From an uncultured Fusobacterium sp. (GTDB lineage Bacteria > Fusobacteriota > Fusobacteriia > Fusobacteriales > Fusobacteriaceae): a stretch of DNA of 13,332 bases. Below, piece by piece: positions 8,085 through 13,332 of this stretch. Location: the NCBI GenBank assembly GCA_900545035.1, contig UQXM01000037.1, positions 1-13,332 on the forward strand, read 5' to 3'. The position numbers and the translations under genes are program-made. Every line of letters begins with the position of its first letter. The first letter of the stretch is position 1. The notes beneath the pieces are model-generated. The model made no database searches and was not told the origin of the DNA. It saw only the letters and a program-made list of their open reading frames with translations.

Positions 8085-8643
8085 TTTATTTACTAGAAAT
8101 TATGAAGCAGAACTTCTCAAATATCTTCCTGACTATATGCAGGAATATAGAGAAATTCAGGTAATACTCAATTCTGAAAAAGGAATTGTAGAACAGCTGT
8201 GGAAAGATTTTATTCAGGGATTTAAAAATAATTTTATCAATTATGCTGATGAAACAGGTATTGAATTATTTGAAAATATGATGGGGATAAAACCAAATAT
8301 AAATGACAGTTTAGAAGTTAGGAGGGAAAATATTTTAATAAAATGGAATTCACAGCCTCCTTATACTTGGTGGTTTTTGAAAAGATTTTTGAATAGTATT
8401 CTTGGGGAAGGGACGAATGAACCTATAAGAGATTTGAGCATACAGGAACTCAGAATAATTACTCATATCACAACTATTGGAACAATTTCAAGTTTATATG
8501 ACACATTAAGATATATGATACCTGCAAATATGACCCTTATTTTTGACAATAAATTAAATCAAAAAGGAAATGGGGGCATACATCTTGCAGGCTGTGTTAT
8601 GGCATCAATTTATAATAATCAGGAGGTAACATTAAATGGCTAA
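8077..8643 (+). CDS. xkdU: DUF2313 baseplate protein, XkdU-like (gpI-type)
   Basis: 188 residues from ATG 8077. It shows the family's N-terminal signature YLPDYMQEYREIQVILNSEK, a middle segment ENMMGIKPNINDSLEVRREN and NSQPPYTWWFLKRFL, and C-terminal MIPANMTLIFDNKLNQKG. In PBSX- and Mu-type baseplates this protein lies next to J and precedes the fibre gene, and probably helps attach the fibre. Its end overlaps the fibre start by 8 bases. The last ~20 residues (GGIHLAGCVMASIYNNQEV) look flexible or strand-like. Confidence 0.85.
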   Translation: MNDLFTRNYEAELLKYLPDYMQEYREIQVILNSEKGIVEQLWKDFIQGFKNNFINYADETGIELFENMMGIKPNINDSLEVRRENILIKWNSQPPYTWWFLKRFLNSILGEGTNEPIRDLSIQELRIITHITTIGTISSLYDTLRYMIPANMTLIFDNKLNQKGNGGIHLAGCVMASIYNNQEVTLNG

Positions 8644-10519
8644 ATATAAAGAAACAGTCCATACTGATAAAGCTTTTGCTCTGATTGGAAAAATGGTTGC
8701 TGGAAAAATATCAGAACTGGAATTTACTAAAATAAAAGTTTCTGATAAAGATTATAGTAAACATACAGCAGAAGAATTAAAAAAATTAACAGCACTTGAG
8801 CAGATAAAACAAGAAACAGAAGTCAGTGAAAAAACTTTGGCAGGGGATAGTGCTGTAAATGTTCATGGAATTATTTACAATACCGATTTGCAGAATTCTT
8901 ATTATTTAAGAACTCTTGGGCTGTATGCAAATGACCCTGATGAGGGAGAAATTCTTTATTCTGTTACAGCAACAGAGGTAGGAGACTATATACCAACTCC
9001 AAACGGAAATAATATCACAACAGCAATAATTGATATTTTGACAGAAATATCTGATGCAGAGGTTAACCTTGAGGGAAATCCGTCGGCTCTTGTAGACGTG
9101 TCAATGCTTAATAAAAAATTAGACAGAGGAGAGGGACTTGAAAAAGAATTTGACAGTGCTGTAAAAATTGTGACAGAACTTAAGAAAAAACAAAATAAAG
9201 AGGACAGTACTTTAAAAACTGTTGTGAAAACAATAGTTGGGGCAATCAATGAACTTTTTGATAATAAACTTGAAAAAGGCGGTTATACAGGAACAGCTAA
9301 AAATCTTTTAACAGAGATTTCCAAAATTGCAAGTAAATCTGTTCTTGGAAGAATAATTATAGGAAAAGGGATTTCTGTTGACAGTTCTGGAAGAACTTCT
9401 ATAGTTTCTAAAAATGATGGAATTATTGTTAATGAAAATGATATTCAGCTGGATACAGTGGATAATGTTACAACTGACAGCGGAACTAAACCTCTTTCAG
9501 CAAGACAGGGGAAAAAATTAGAGGAAAATAAACAGAATAAAAATGATGATACCCTAAAAACTACAGCTAAAAATATTGTCGGAGCTATTAATGAACTTTT
9601 TTCTGGGAAAGCTAATAAAGCACACAGTCACGGAAATTCTGAAATAACTGATATAGATGCTTCCAAAATAAAAACAGGTACAATAGATATTTCTAGGTTA
9701 CCGCAAGCTGCACTTGAAAGATGTGTTGTAGTAGCTGATGACACAGCAAGATTTAAACTTACAAAATCTCAAGTACAAGTCGGAGATTCTGTAAAAGTAA
9801 CAAACCCAGATAACTTGATGTATATTGTTGTAGACGATACAAAATTAAATGTTGAGGCTGGGTATATTGCTTATTCTGCGGCGATAAAGTGGGATGGTAT
9901 AAAAGATAAACCAAGTTTATTCCCACCGACAACACATACACATAAAAAAAATGAAATAACAGATTTTGCTCACACACATCCAGAGTATATAACAAGTGCT
10001 CAAATTGAGGAGAAATTTAAAATTTTCTGTCCAATAAGAGTAGGGGATATTCTTTTTACATCCAACAGTGAAAATCCCTCAACTTCTTGGTTAGGTACAA
10101 CTTGGGAGTTATTACCTGACAATAAATTTCTTAAAACAGGAAGTACTCCACTACAACAGGCAGGAAGTAACAGTATAAAGATTGCTAAAGCAAACCTACC
10201 AACTGATAAATTACAAGTAGAATCACATTCTATGACGAGAGGAACTCAAAACATCACAGGATATATTCAATGGTATAAAGGAACTGAAAATAATAGTTCA
10301 AGCGGAGCTTTTACATATTCATATCGCGGTGGCGAAGGTTATGAAGGGCATAATAGCGGAACTTACCATAATCAATGTAAATTTACATTTGATGCTTCTC
10401 GTTCTTGGACAGGAAGTACTTCCTCTGCCTCTCCTTATACGACAGCTATGGGTAGTGGAACTCCTATTTCCATTAACCCCGAGCATATTACAATTAAAGC
10501 ATGGAAAAGAACTAAGTAA
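8636..10519 (+). CDS. Tail fibre with switchable C-terminal tip (cassette A expressed)
   Basis: 627-residue receptor-binding fibre in the XkdV position, with a strong AGGAGGTAAC ribosome binding site. Residues 1-160 are a baseplate-attachment domain of the fibre N-terminal family (ETVHTDKAFALIGKMVAGK; LRTLGLYANDPDEGEILYSV). Residues 170-330 form the stalk with a 24-residue repeat (185-208 and 299-322). Residues 362-415 are a small domain common in phage fibres (DDTARFKLTKSQVQVGDSVK). Three His-X-His motifs (HSH 330-332, HTH 434-436, HTH 446-448) resemble metal-binding motifs in fibre needles. Residues 467-627 form a gp10-C/collar-like tip (LGTTWELLPDNKFLKTGSTP ... ITIKAWKRTK). The recombination site falls on residues 460-466 (KFKIFCP), so everything after Pro466 is exchangeable with cassette B, giving a ~619-residue alternative protein. 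Confidence 0.9.
   Translation: MAKYKETVHTDKAFALIGKMVAGKISELEFTKIKVSDKDYSKHTAEELKKLTALEQIKQETEVSEKTLAGDSAVNVHGIIYNTDLQNSYYLRTLGLYANDPDEGEILYSVTATEVGDYIPTPNGNNITTAIIDILTEISDAEVNLEGNPSALVDVSMLNKKLDRGEGLEKEFDSAVKIVTELKKKQNKEDSTLKTVVKTIVGAINELFDNKLEKGGYTGTAKNLLTEISKIASKSVLGRIIIGKGISVDSSGRTSIVSKNDGIIVNENDIQLDTVDNVTTDSGTKPLSARQGKKLEENKQNKNDDTLKTTAKNIVGAINELFSGKANKAHSHGNSEITDIDASKIKTGTIDISRLPQAALERCVVVADDTARFKLTKSQVQVGDSVKVTNPDNLMYIVVDDTKLNVEAGYIAYSAAIKWDGIKDKPSLFPPTTHTHKKNEITDFAHTHPEYITSAQIEEKFKIFCPIRVGDILFTSNSENPSTSWLGTTWELLPDNKFLKTGSTPLQQAGSNSIKIAKANLPTDKLQVESHSMTRGTQNITGYIQWYKGTENNSSSGAFTYSYRGGEGYEGHNSGTYHNQCKFTFDASRSWTGSTSSASPYTTAMGSGTPISINPEHITIKAWKRTK
9188..9259 (+). repeat. Fibre stalk repeat, copy 1
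   Basis: Encodes residues 185-208 (KQNKEDSTLKTVVKTIVGAI then NELF). It pairs with copy 2 at 9530-9601; 18 of 24 residues match. Such 'TLKT..K.IVGAINEL' units recur in phage fibre stalks. Confidence 0.75.
9530..9601 (+). repeat. Fibre stalk repeat, copy 2
   Basis: Encodes residues 299-322 (KQNKNDDTLKTTAKNIVGAI then NELF), the second copy of the unit at 9188-9259. Confidence 0.75.
10012..10032 (+). repeat. Recombination site 1, inside the fibre gene
   Basis: 21-bp site with core TTAAAATTTTCTGTCC (10017-10032). It matches the inverted copy at 10975-10995 at 20 of 21 positions; the one difference changes Phe to Ile. From 10015 to 10041 it is identical over 27 bp to the direct copy at 13306-13332. 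It includes a near-palindrome, GAAATTT-AA-AATTTTC. Confidence 0.85.
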
Positions 10520-10529
10520 GCCTTTTCCA
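10502..10529. repeat. Short palindrome at the junction of the two cassettes
   Basis: TGGAAAAG (10502-10509) and CTTTTCCA (10522-10529) flank a 12-bp centre. Both arms encode the shared terminal Trp-Lys-Arg of cassettes A and B on opposite strands. There is no T-run, so a terminator role is not supported. Confidence 0.6.
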
Positions 10530-10997
10530 AAACTTTAGAGTTATGTATCTTGTATCAATAGAAAGAGCTGTACCGTTTCCTAAAGTTTGAGTATACGGAG
10601 AAGCATTAAAGCTTTTGCTAGTTTCTGTATTAGTATAATAAGAATTAACAACAGCATTGCCACCTGAACCACCTTGAGATATTCCAGAAGATTCACCATT
10701 TGTCGGAATATTTACTGAGTTAGTATAATCCCAATTTGTTCTTATTTTAGTCAAAGCAGAAGTTTTTATAGTTCCTGAAAATGTATCTATGGGAATTTTA
10801 ATATTAGGTAGATTAGCTTTTGTTATATTCACAGAATTACTTCCTCCGGTGCTTAAAGGTGTGCTTCCAGTTCTGATATATTTATCAGAAGTTATAAGTT
10901 CCCATGTAGTACCTAAATACAGAGTAGTAGGATTAATTTCATTCCACATTGGAAGCACTGAACCTACTGGAAAAGGACAGAAAATTTTAATTTTCAG
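10512..10997 (-). CDS. Silent alternative fibre tip, cassette B (no start of its own)
   Basis: Open minus-strand frame running from just after the recombinase stop codon: LKIKIFCPFPVGSVLPMWNE, INPTTLYLGTTWELITSDKY, IRTGSTPLSTGGSNSV, ending FNASPYTQTLGNGTALSID and LKFWKRLT. It aligns with the expressed fibre tip from KIFCP to WKR, with conserved start and end and a divergent Gly/Ser/Asn-rich middle. A GTG at 10956-10958 could be taken as a start but has no ribosome binding site and lies inside the conserved tip domain, so it should not count as a gene start. After inversion about 153 residues following the shared Pro would replace the 161 of cassette A. In the present orientation it is probably not translated. 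Confidence 0.85.
   Translation of the reverse strand: MKIKIFCPFPVGSVLPMWNEINPTTLYLGTTWELITSDKYIRTGSTPLSTGGSNSVNITKANLPNIKIPIDTFSGTIKTSALTKIRTNWDYTNSVNIPTNGESSGISQGGSGGNAVVNSYYTNTETSKSFNASPYTQTLGNGTALSIDTRYITLKFWKRLT
10975..10995 (-). repeat. Recombination site 2, inverted, at the head of cassette B
   Basis: Inverted copy of site 1, with an identical 16-bp core at 10975-10990. Read on the minus strand it has the perfect dyad GAAAATT-AA-AATTTTC. It begins 3 bases after the recombinase stop codon, so the recombinase lies just outside the invertible segment. Confidence 0.85.
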
Positions 10998-11954
10998 CTA
11001 AATTAACCCTGCATTCTTTCTCATCAAATATATTCTATTTTGTTGGTCTATTGCGGATTTCTGTTGAATGTAATATTCCTCTGTAACCTTTGTATTGCTG
11101 TGTCCGGCAAATTCAGATGCTGTTTTAGTATCTGATAAATTATTTATTTGATTAATAGCTGTCTTCCTCAGACTGTGGGGATATAATTTTTCTATTCCTA
11201 TTAATTTTCCCATTTTTCTTACTCTTCTTCTAATCGCTGTCTGGCTCATTTGATTAAAAGTATTTCTGTATTTTGCAGCAAATAAATAATCTGTTTTGAT
11301 ACCTTTTATTTCTCTTTCCTCAAGCAACTTTAAGATTAATTTTTTAGTTGTTGAGAAGAAAAACAGATCTCTGACTTTTCCCATTTTTTCCTTCACATCA
11401 TGAAACATATTATTTTCCAAATCAAGCTGTGAAATTTTTAAACTGTGAACAGCACTTATCCTAAACCCACTGTCCAGAAACAGCTCCCATAAAAGTCTGC
11501 TGTTAATATCAAACTTTTTAGGATTGAGTTCCATTAATAAAGAAACTGTAAAAATTTCTTTCCAAGTGAGAAAATAACTTTCTCGTCTTTTATCCTGTTC
11601 TGTAATTTTTAATCTGTCCAATTTATCTCTAAACGGATGATGTTTTATCAAATCTCTTCTTACTGCCCATTTATAAAAACTACTTATTGCTGATAATTTC
11701 CCGTTAATTGTCCTGTTATTATTCCCAAGTTTTCTACAATAAATAATATACCTTTCCAATATCTCAATAATTTTCTTTAAAGTATCTTCTGATAATAAAT
11801 ATCTGTTGCCCTCATAAATATGTAAAAATTCCATAAAATTTGTCATGCTGTTTTTATAAGTTCTGTATGTTGTCTTTTGAGTAGCTGAATTTACAGCTAT
11901 TCTGCTGTCTAAATATACTTGATATATTGCTTTATTTTTCTCTGATATTTTCAT
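10998..11954 (-). CDS. Tyrosine recombinase, likely fibre-tip invertase
   Basis: 318 residues from ATG 11954; an in-frame ATG at 12005 would add 17. Residues ~19-105 form a SAM-like core-binding domain (RTYKNSMTNFMEFLHIYEGN ... NGKLSAISSFYKWAVRRDLI). The catalytic domain shows Arg165 (DSGFRISAVHSL), a lysine at 190 or 193 (VKEKMGKVRD), His260 and Arg263 (PHSLRKTA), His285 and nucleophile Tyr294 (GHSNTKVTEEYY), so it looks active. It ends 3 bases from recombination site 2 and is last in a three-gene minus-strand operon. Inversion of the adjacent fibre cassettes is its likely job. It could instead be a prophage integrase, but its tight placement at the inverted sites argues against that. A strong GCAGGAGGC ribosome binding site 7 bases before ATG 11954 supports this start and is buried in a hairpin. 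Confidence 0.87.
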   Translation of the reverse strand: MKISEKNKAIYQVYLDSRIAVNSATQKTTYRTYKNSMTNFMEFLHIYEGNRYLLSEDTLKKIIEILERYIIYCRKLGNNNRTINGKLSAISSFYKWAVRRDLIKHHPFRDKLDRLKITEQDKRRESYFLTWKEIFTVSLLMELNPKKFDINSRLLWELFLDSGFRISAVHSLKISQLDLENNMFHDVKEKMGKVRDLFFFSTTKKLILKLLEEREIKGIKTDYLFAAKYRNTFNQMSQTAIRRRVRKMGKLIGIEKLYPHSLRKTAINQINNLSDTKTASEFAGHSNTKVTEEYYIQQKSAIDQQNRIYLMRKNAGLI

Positions 11955-11958
11955 TTTT

Positions 11959-12001
11959 AAGCCTCCTGCATATATTGATAATTCAAATATACAAGAGGCT
12001 T
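11959..12001 (-). promoter_or_regulatory. Leader hairpin covering the recombinase ribosome binding site
   Basis: In the minus-strand RNA, AAGCCUCUUGUAUAU (12001-11987) pairs with AUAUGCAGGAGGCUU (11973-11959) as a continuous 15-bp stem including two G-U pairs. Beyond a bulged U it extends by UUGA/UCAA around an AUUA loop. The arm nearest the gene contains the GGAGGC ribosome binding site for ATG 11954. The two wobble positions would be C-A mismatches in the plus-strand RNA, so the structure fits the recombinase transcript specifically. No U-run follows, so it is not a terminator. Confidence 0.7.
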
Positions 12002-12011
12002 TCATTACTTC

Positions 12012-12302
12012 CTAGAAAAATTTATTAAATTTATTTTTAAATTTTTCTAATGCCGGACTTGGTTTAGGCAGTTCAATACTCAATGGATTTACATCAGAAA
12101 ATAAAATATTTTCTAGTTCTGTCATATAAGAATTATACTCATCCAATAACCCCTGTTCTGCCAGTAATTTTTCTCCTCTGCTGTCTGCGAAAAATTTATA
12201 TTCTCTGTATTCCTTTTCTAAATCTGTAATCTCATCTTTTCCGGTAAGTAATTCTTTAATTTCTCCAAGTAATTTAATAATAGTTTTTAAATCTTTTAAC
12301 AT
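12012..12302 (-). CDS. Small protein with LPKPS...FKNxFNK C-terminus, possible fibre-associated factor
   Basis: 96 residues, not recognised by family. An N-terminal helix (LKTIIKLLGEIKELLTGKD) is followed by an acidic helix (TDLEKEYREYKFFADSRGEK) and the C-terminal motif LPKPSPALEKFKNKFNK (78-94), which matches the end of the 306-aa upstream protein at 12 of 17 positions. Its AAAGGAGATGAG ribosome binding site overlaps the stop codon of the upstream gene, so translation is probably coupled. It ends 6 bases before the earliest possible recombinase start. The neighbourhood suggests a fibre chaperone or accessory protein, but this is inference; it could be a truncated paralogue of the larger protein. 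Confidence 0.7.
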   Translation of the reverse strand: MLKDLKTIIKLLGEIKELLTGKDEITDLEKEYREYKFFADSRGEKLLAEQGLLDEYNSYMTELENILFSDVNPLSIELPKPSPALEKFKNKFNKFF

Positions 12303-12317
12303 AAAATCTCATCTCCT

Positions 12318-13238
12318 TTATATTTTGTTAAATCTGTTTTTAAAACTTAATAATTTTTCTGATGGCTTAGGAAGAACTAAATTAGCCTTAAATGTTACTG
12401 CTTGAGCTTGTAATGAATACATCATCCCTCTAAGCTCTATCAGCATATTTATTAATTCTGTTGCAAGTGCAGGATCCTGCATTTCCATTTCTTTTAAAAC
12501 CGATGGAGTGTCCATAGCTTCATATTCTCTGTATTGCATTTGTACCCTATCCAAATCTGTTGTGGTGTCTATCCACACATGATTTTCTTTGTCCCATTTC
12601 TGATTTATGGCTTCTTCCAATCTTGAAACAGTAATTATATCTTCATTTTCATTTATATATTGTCCTTCCTCAAGAGTTACAATTTCTTTATTTTTTTCAA
12701 TAACAACTTCATTTTCAGTAAGTTCTCTCTGATTTCTTTTGAATTTTTCATATTCTGTTGCTTCCCTTACTGTATCTTGCTCGGGGATATATGTACAGAA
12801 GTAAGGAAGTTCTTTTCCTCCAAAGGTTTTGGCTGAATAACAAAATACATTCTCATGACCAAAGTGTTTGTACATATTTAATAACGGTCTATCAGATGTA
12901 AAATAAGTATCAGCTAAACCTTTTTTTATTGCTTTTTCTTTATTTGCATACCAATAGGTTTTTCCGTCTTCTTCTCCAAATTCTTCTTCCGGCTCTGTTA
13001 TTTCTTCCGAAATTGTTTCTATTGGTGTTTCAGGGATATATTTTTCTACTATATCTGTTTCAGGATTGTATCTGATAATATCAGGAATATCCTCTCCCAC
13101 ATACACTAGAAATTCTCCTGAATATTTAAAATAATTTCTTGCAAATTCCAATTCTTTGTCAGAAGCTGGAATTTCAGATTTATATAAACATCTGGCAATA
13201 TTTTGTTTTGCCAACTCTTTATCTAAATAAAAATACAT
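12318..13238 (-). CDS. 306-aa phage protein with duplicated N-terminal unit, possible fibre-assembly or virion-associated protein
   Basis: No family is firmly recognised. Residues 2-66 and 95-160 are two diverged copies of one unit (YFYLDKELA / YWYANKEKA at the start, RYNPETDIVEKY / TYIPEQDTVREA at the end), joined by a Glu/Pro-rich linker at 68-91. Residues ~190-290 contain RLEEAINQKWDKENHVW and a helical stretch rich in Met and Leu (ALATELINMLIELRGMMYSL), somewhat like tail-fibre-assembly proteins. The C-terminus LPKPSEKLLSFKNRFNK (289-305) recurs in the 96-aa neighbour. AAAGGAG lies 7 bases before ATG 13238. It is first in the minus-strand operon that ends with the recombinase. The upstream AT-rich stretch (13253-13300) has a TATATA-like -10 candidate but no convincing -35. 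Confidence 0.7.
   Translation of the reverse strand: MYFYLDKELAKQNIARCLYKSEIPASDKELEFARNYFKYSGEFLVYVGEDIPDIIRYNPETDIVEKYIPETPIETISEEITEPEEEFGEEDGKTYWYANKEKAIKKGLADTYFTSDRPLLNMYKHFGHENVFCYSAKTFGGKELPYFCTYIPEQDTVREATEYEKFKRNQRELTENEVVIEKNKEIVTLEEGQYINENEDIITVSRLEEAINQKWDKENHVWIDTTTDLDRVQMQYREYEAMDTPSVLKEMEMQDPALATELINMLIELRGMMYSLQAQAVTFKANLVLPKPSEKLLSFKNRFNKI
12759..13235 (-). repeat. Internal duplication in the 306-aa protein
   Basis: Unit 1 is encoded by 13041-13235 and unit 2 by 12759-12956, separated by the linker-coding stretch 12957-13040. Anchors are Y-aromatic-Y-x-x-KE-x-A at the start and Y-x-PE-x-D-x-V-x-E at the end. The DNA has diverged, so the duplication is old. Confidence 0.6.
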
Positions 13239-13305
13239 TTCTTTTCTCCTTTCATTTATTTTATATATAGTTAAAAAAGATAAAATTTTTTAAAAATCGT
13301 TGGAT

Positions 13306-13332
13306 ATTTAAAATTTTCTGTCCAATAAGAGT
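13306..13332 (+). repeat. Recombination site 3, direct copy at the window end
   Basis: Identical over 27 bp to 10015-10041, in the same orientation, and cut off by the window end. It shares the ATAAGAGT following the core with site 1 but not with site 2, so what follows may begin like cassette A (Ile-Arg-Val). It lies upstream of the 306-aa gene and reads away from it. Confidence 0.85.

Larger units (their letters stand above)
10012..10995. other. Invertible DNA segment carrying two alternative fibre tips
   Basis: Two 21-bp sites in inverted orientation (10012-10032 and 10975-10995) bound about 940 bp holding cassette A (+) and cassette B (-) back to back, with stop codons only 2 bases apart (10512-10514 and 10517-10519). 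Both sites read in the same frame (Lys-Phe/Ile-Lys-Ile-Phe-Cys-Pro), so inversion swaps the tip without shifting the frame. The cassettes are paralogous at both ends (LGTTWEL, TGSTPL, KANLP at the start; ASPYT and WKR at the end) and diverged in the middle, the pattern expected for alternative receptor-binding tips. Inversion itself is inferred from this layout. Confidence 0.85.

Noticed and set aside
1..8643. Minus-strand open frames across the tail operon (for example 247-471, 3170-3457, 6957-7373)
   Set aside because: They lie wholly within well-supported plus-strand genes, have low-complexity Phe/Ile/Cys-rich translations typical of antisense AT-rich DNA, and lack ribosome binding sites.
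10502..10529. Hairpin at the cassette junction as a bidirectional terminator
   Set aside because: The arms are explained by the shared Trp-Lys-Arg codons on both strands, the stem is AT-rich and no T-run follows.
10512..10958. Independent minus-strand gene starting at GTG 10956-10958
   Set aside because: No ribosome binding site, the start lies inside a conserved tip domain, and the frame is open further upstream to the recombination site. It is a silent cassette rather than a gene.
10012..10995. Diversity-generating retroelement acting on the fibre tip
   Set aside because: No reverse transcriptase and no template/variable repeat pair with adenine-specific changes; the tips differ throughout and lie on opposite strands.
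11613..11622. TCTGTCCAAT inside the recombinase gene as a fourth recombination site
   Set aside because: Only 10 bases match, the AT-rich core before it is altered, and it encodes ordinary recombinase residues (LDRLK).
13239..13305. Promoter for the minus-strand operon
   Set aside because: A TATATA-like stretch is present at 13263-13269, but in DNA this AT-rich it is weak evidence and no -35 box at a suitable distance is convincing.
1..13332. CRISPR arrays and tRNA genes
   Set aside because: No regularly spaced repeats or cloverleaf-like segments were seen on reading; nearly all of the window is occupied by coding sequence.

Overview
The window holds the tail half of a contractile-tailed (myovirus-type) prophage, phage or phage-tail-like particle from a very AT-rich bacterium. 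The DNA is strongly A/T-biased, with A/T-ending codons throughout and purine-rich GGAGG-type ribosome binding sites. A Fusobacterium-like or low-GC Firmicute host fits best. I lean to Fusobacteria from the style of the fibre and minus-strand proteins, but composition alone cannot settle it. No capsid, lysis or integration genes are present, so an intact phage and a tailocin cannot be told apart here.

Positions 1-8643 (+ strand) are a tightly packed tail operon whose gene order matches Bacillus PBSX xkdK-M-N-O-P-Q-R-S-T-U: tail sheath (5' end cut by the window edge), tail tube, tail assembly chaperone with a -1 frameshift extension, tape measure, LysM hub/tube-linking protein, baseplate hub, DUF2577, gp25-like wedge, baseplate J and DUF2313. 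Genes are separated by a few bases or overlap by 1-8 bases, so co-transcription and translational coupling are likely. Sheath and tube form the contractile tube, the tape measure sets its length, and the hub, wedge and J proteins build the baseplate that carries the fibre.

Positions 8636-10519 encode the tail fibre. Its last ~161 codons (the receptor-binding tip, 'cassette A') lie in an apparently invertible segment. A 21-bp site at 10012-10032 recurs inverted at 10975-10995 (20/21 identical). Between the inverted copies, back to back with cassette A, is a silent minus-strand cassette B encoding a related but different tip. Crossing over in the shared 16-bp core would join B in frame to the constant fibre stalk.

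Positions 10998-13238 (- strand) hold a small operon reading toward the invertible segment: a 306-aa protein with an internal tandem duplication, a 96-aa protein sharing its C-terminal motif, and a tyrosine recombinase with a full catalytic set, placed immediately outside the segment as the likely invertase. The recombinase start is preceded by a hairpin that, in the minus-strand RNA, is a continuous 15-bp stem covering the ribosome binding site. A third copy of the recombination site, in direct orientation and identical to the first over 27 bp, lies at the very end of the window (13306-13332). This suggests a larger shufflon-like locus continuing beyond the window.
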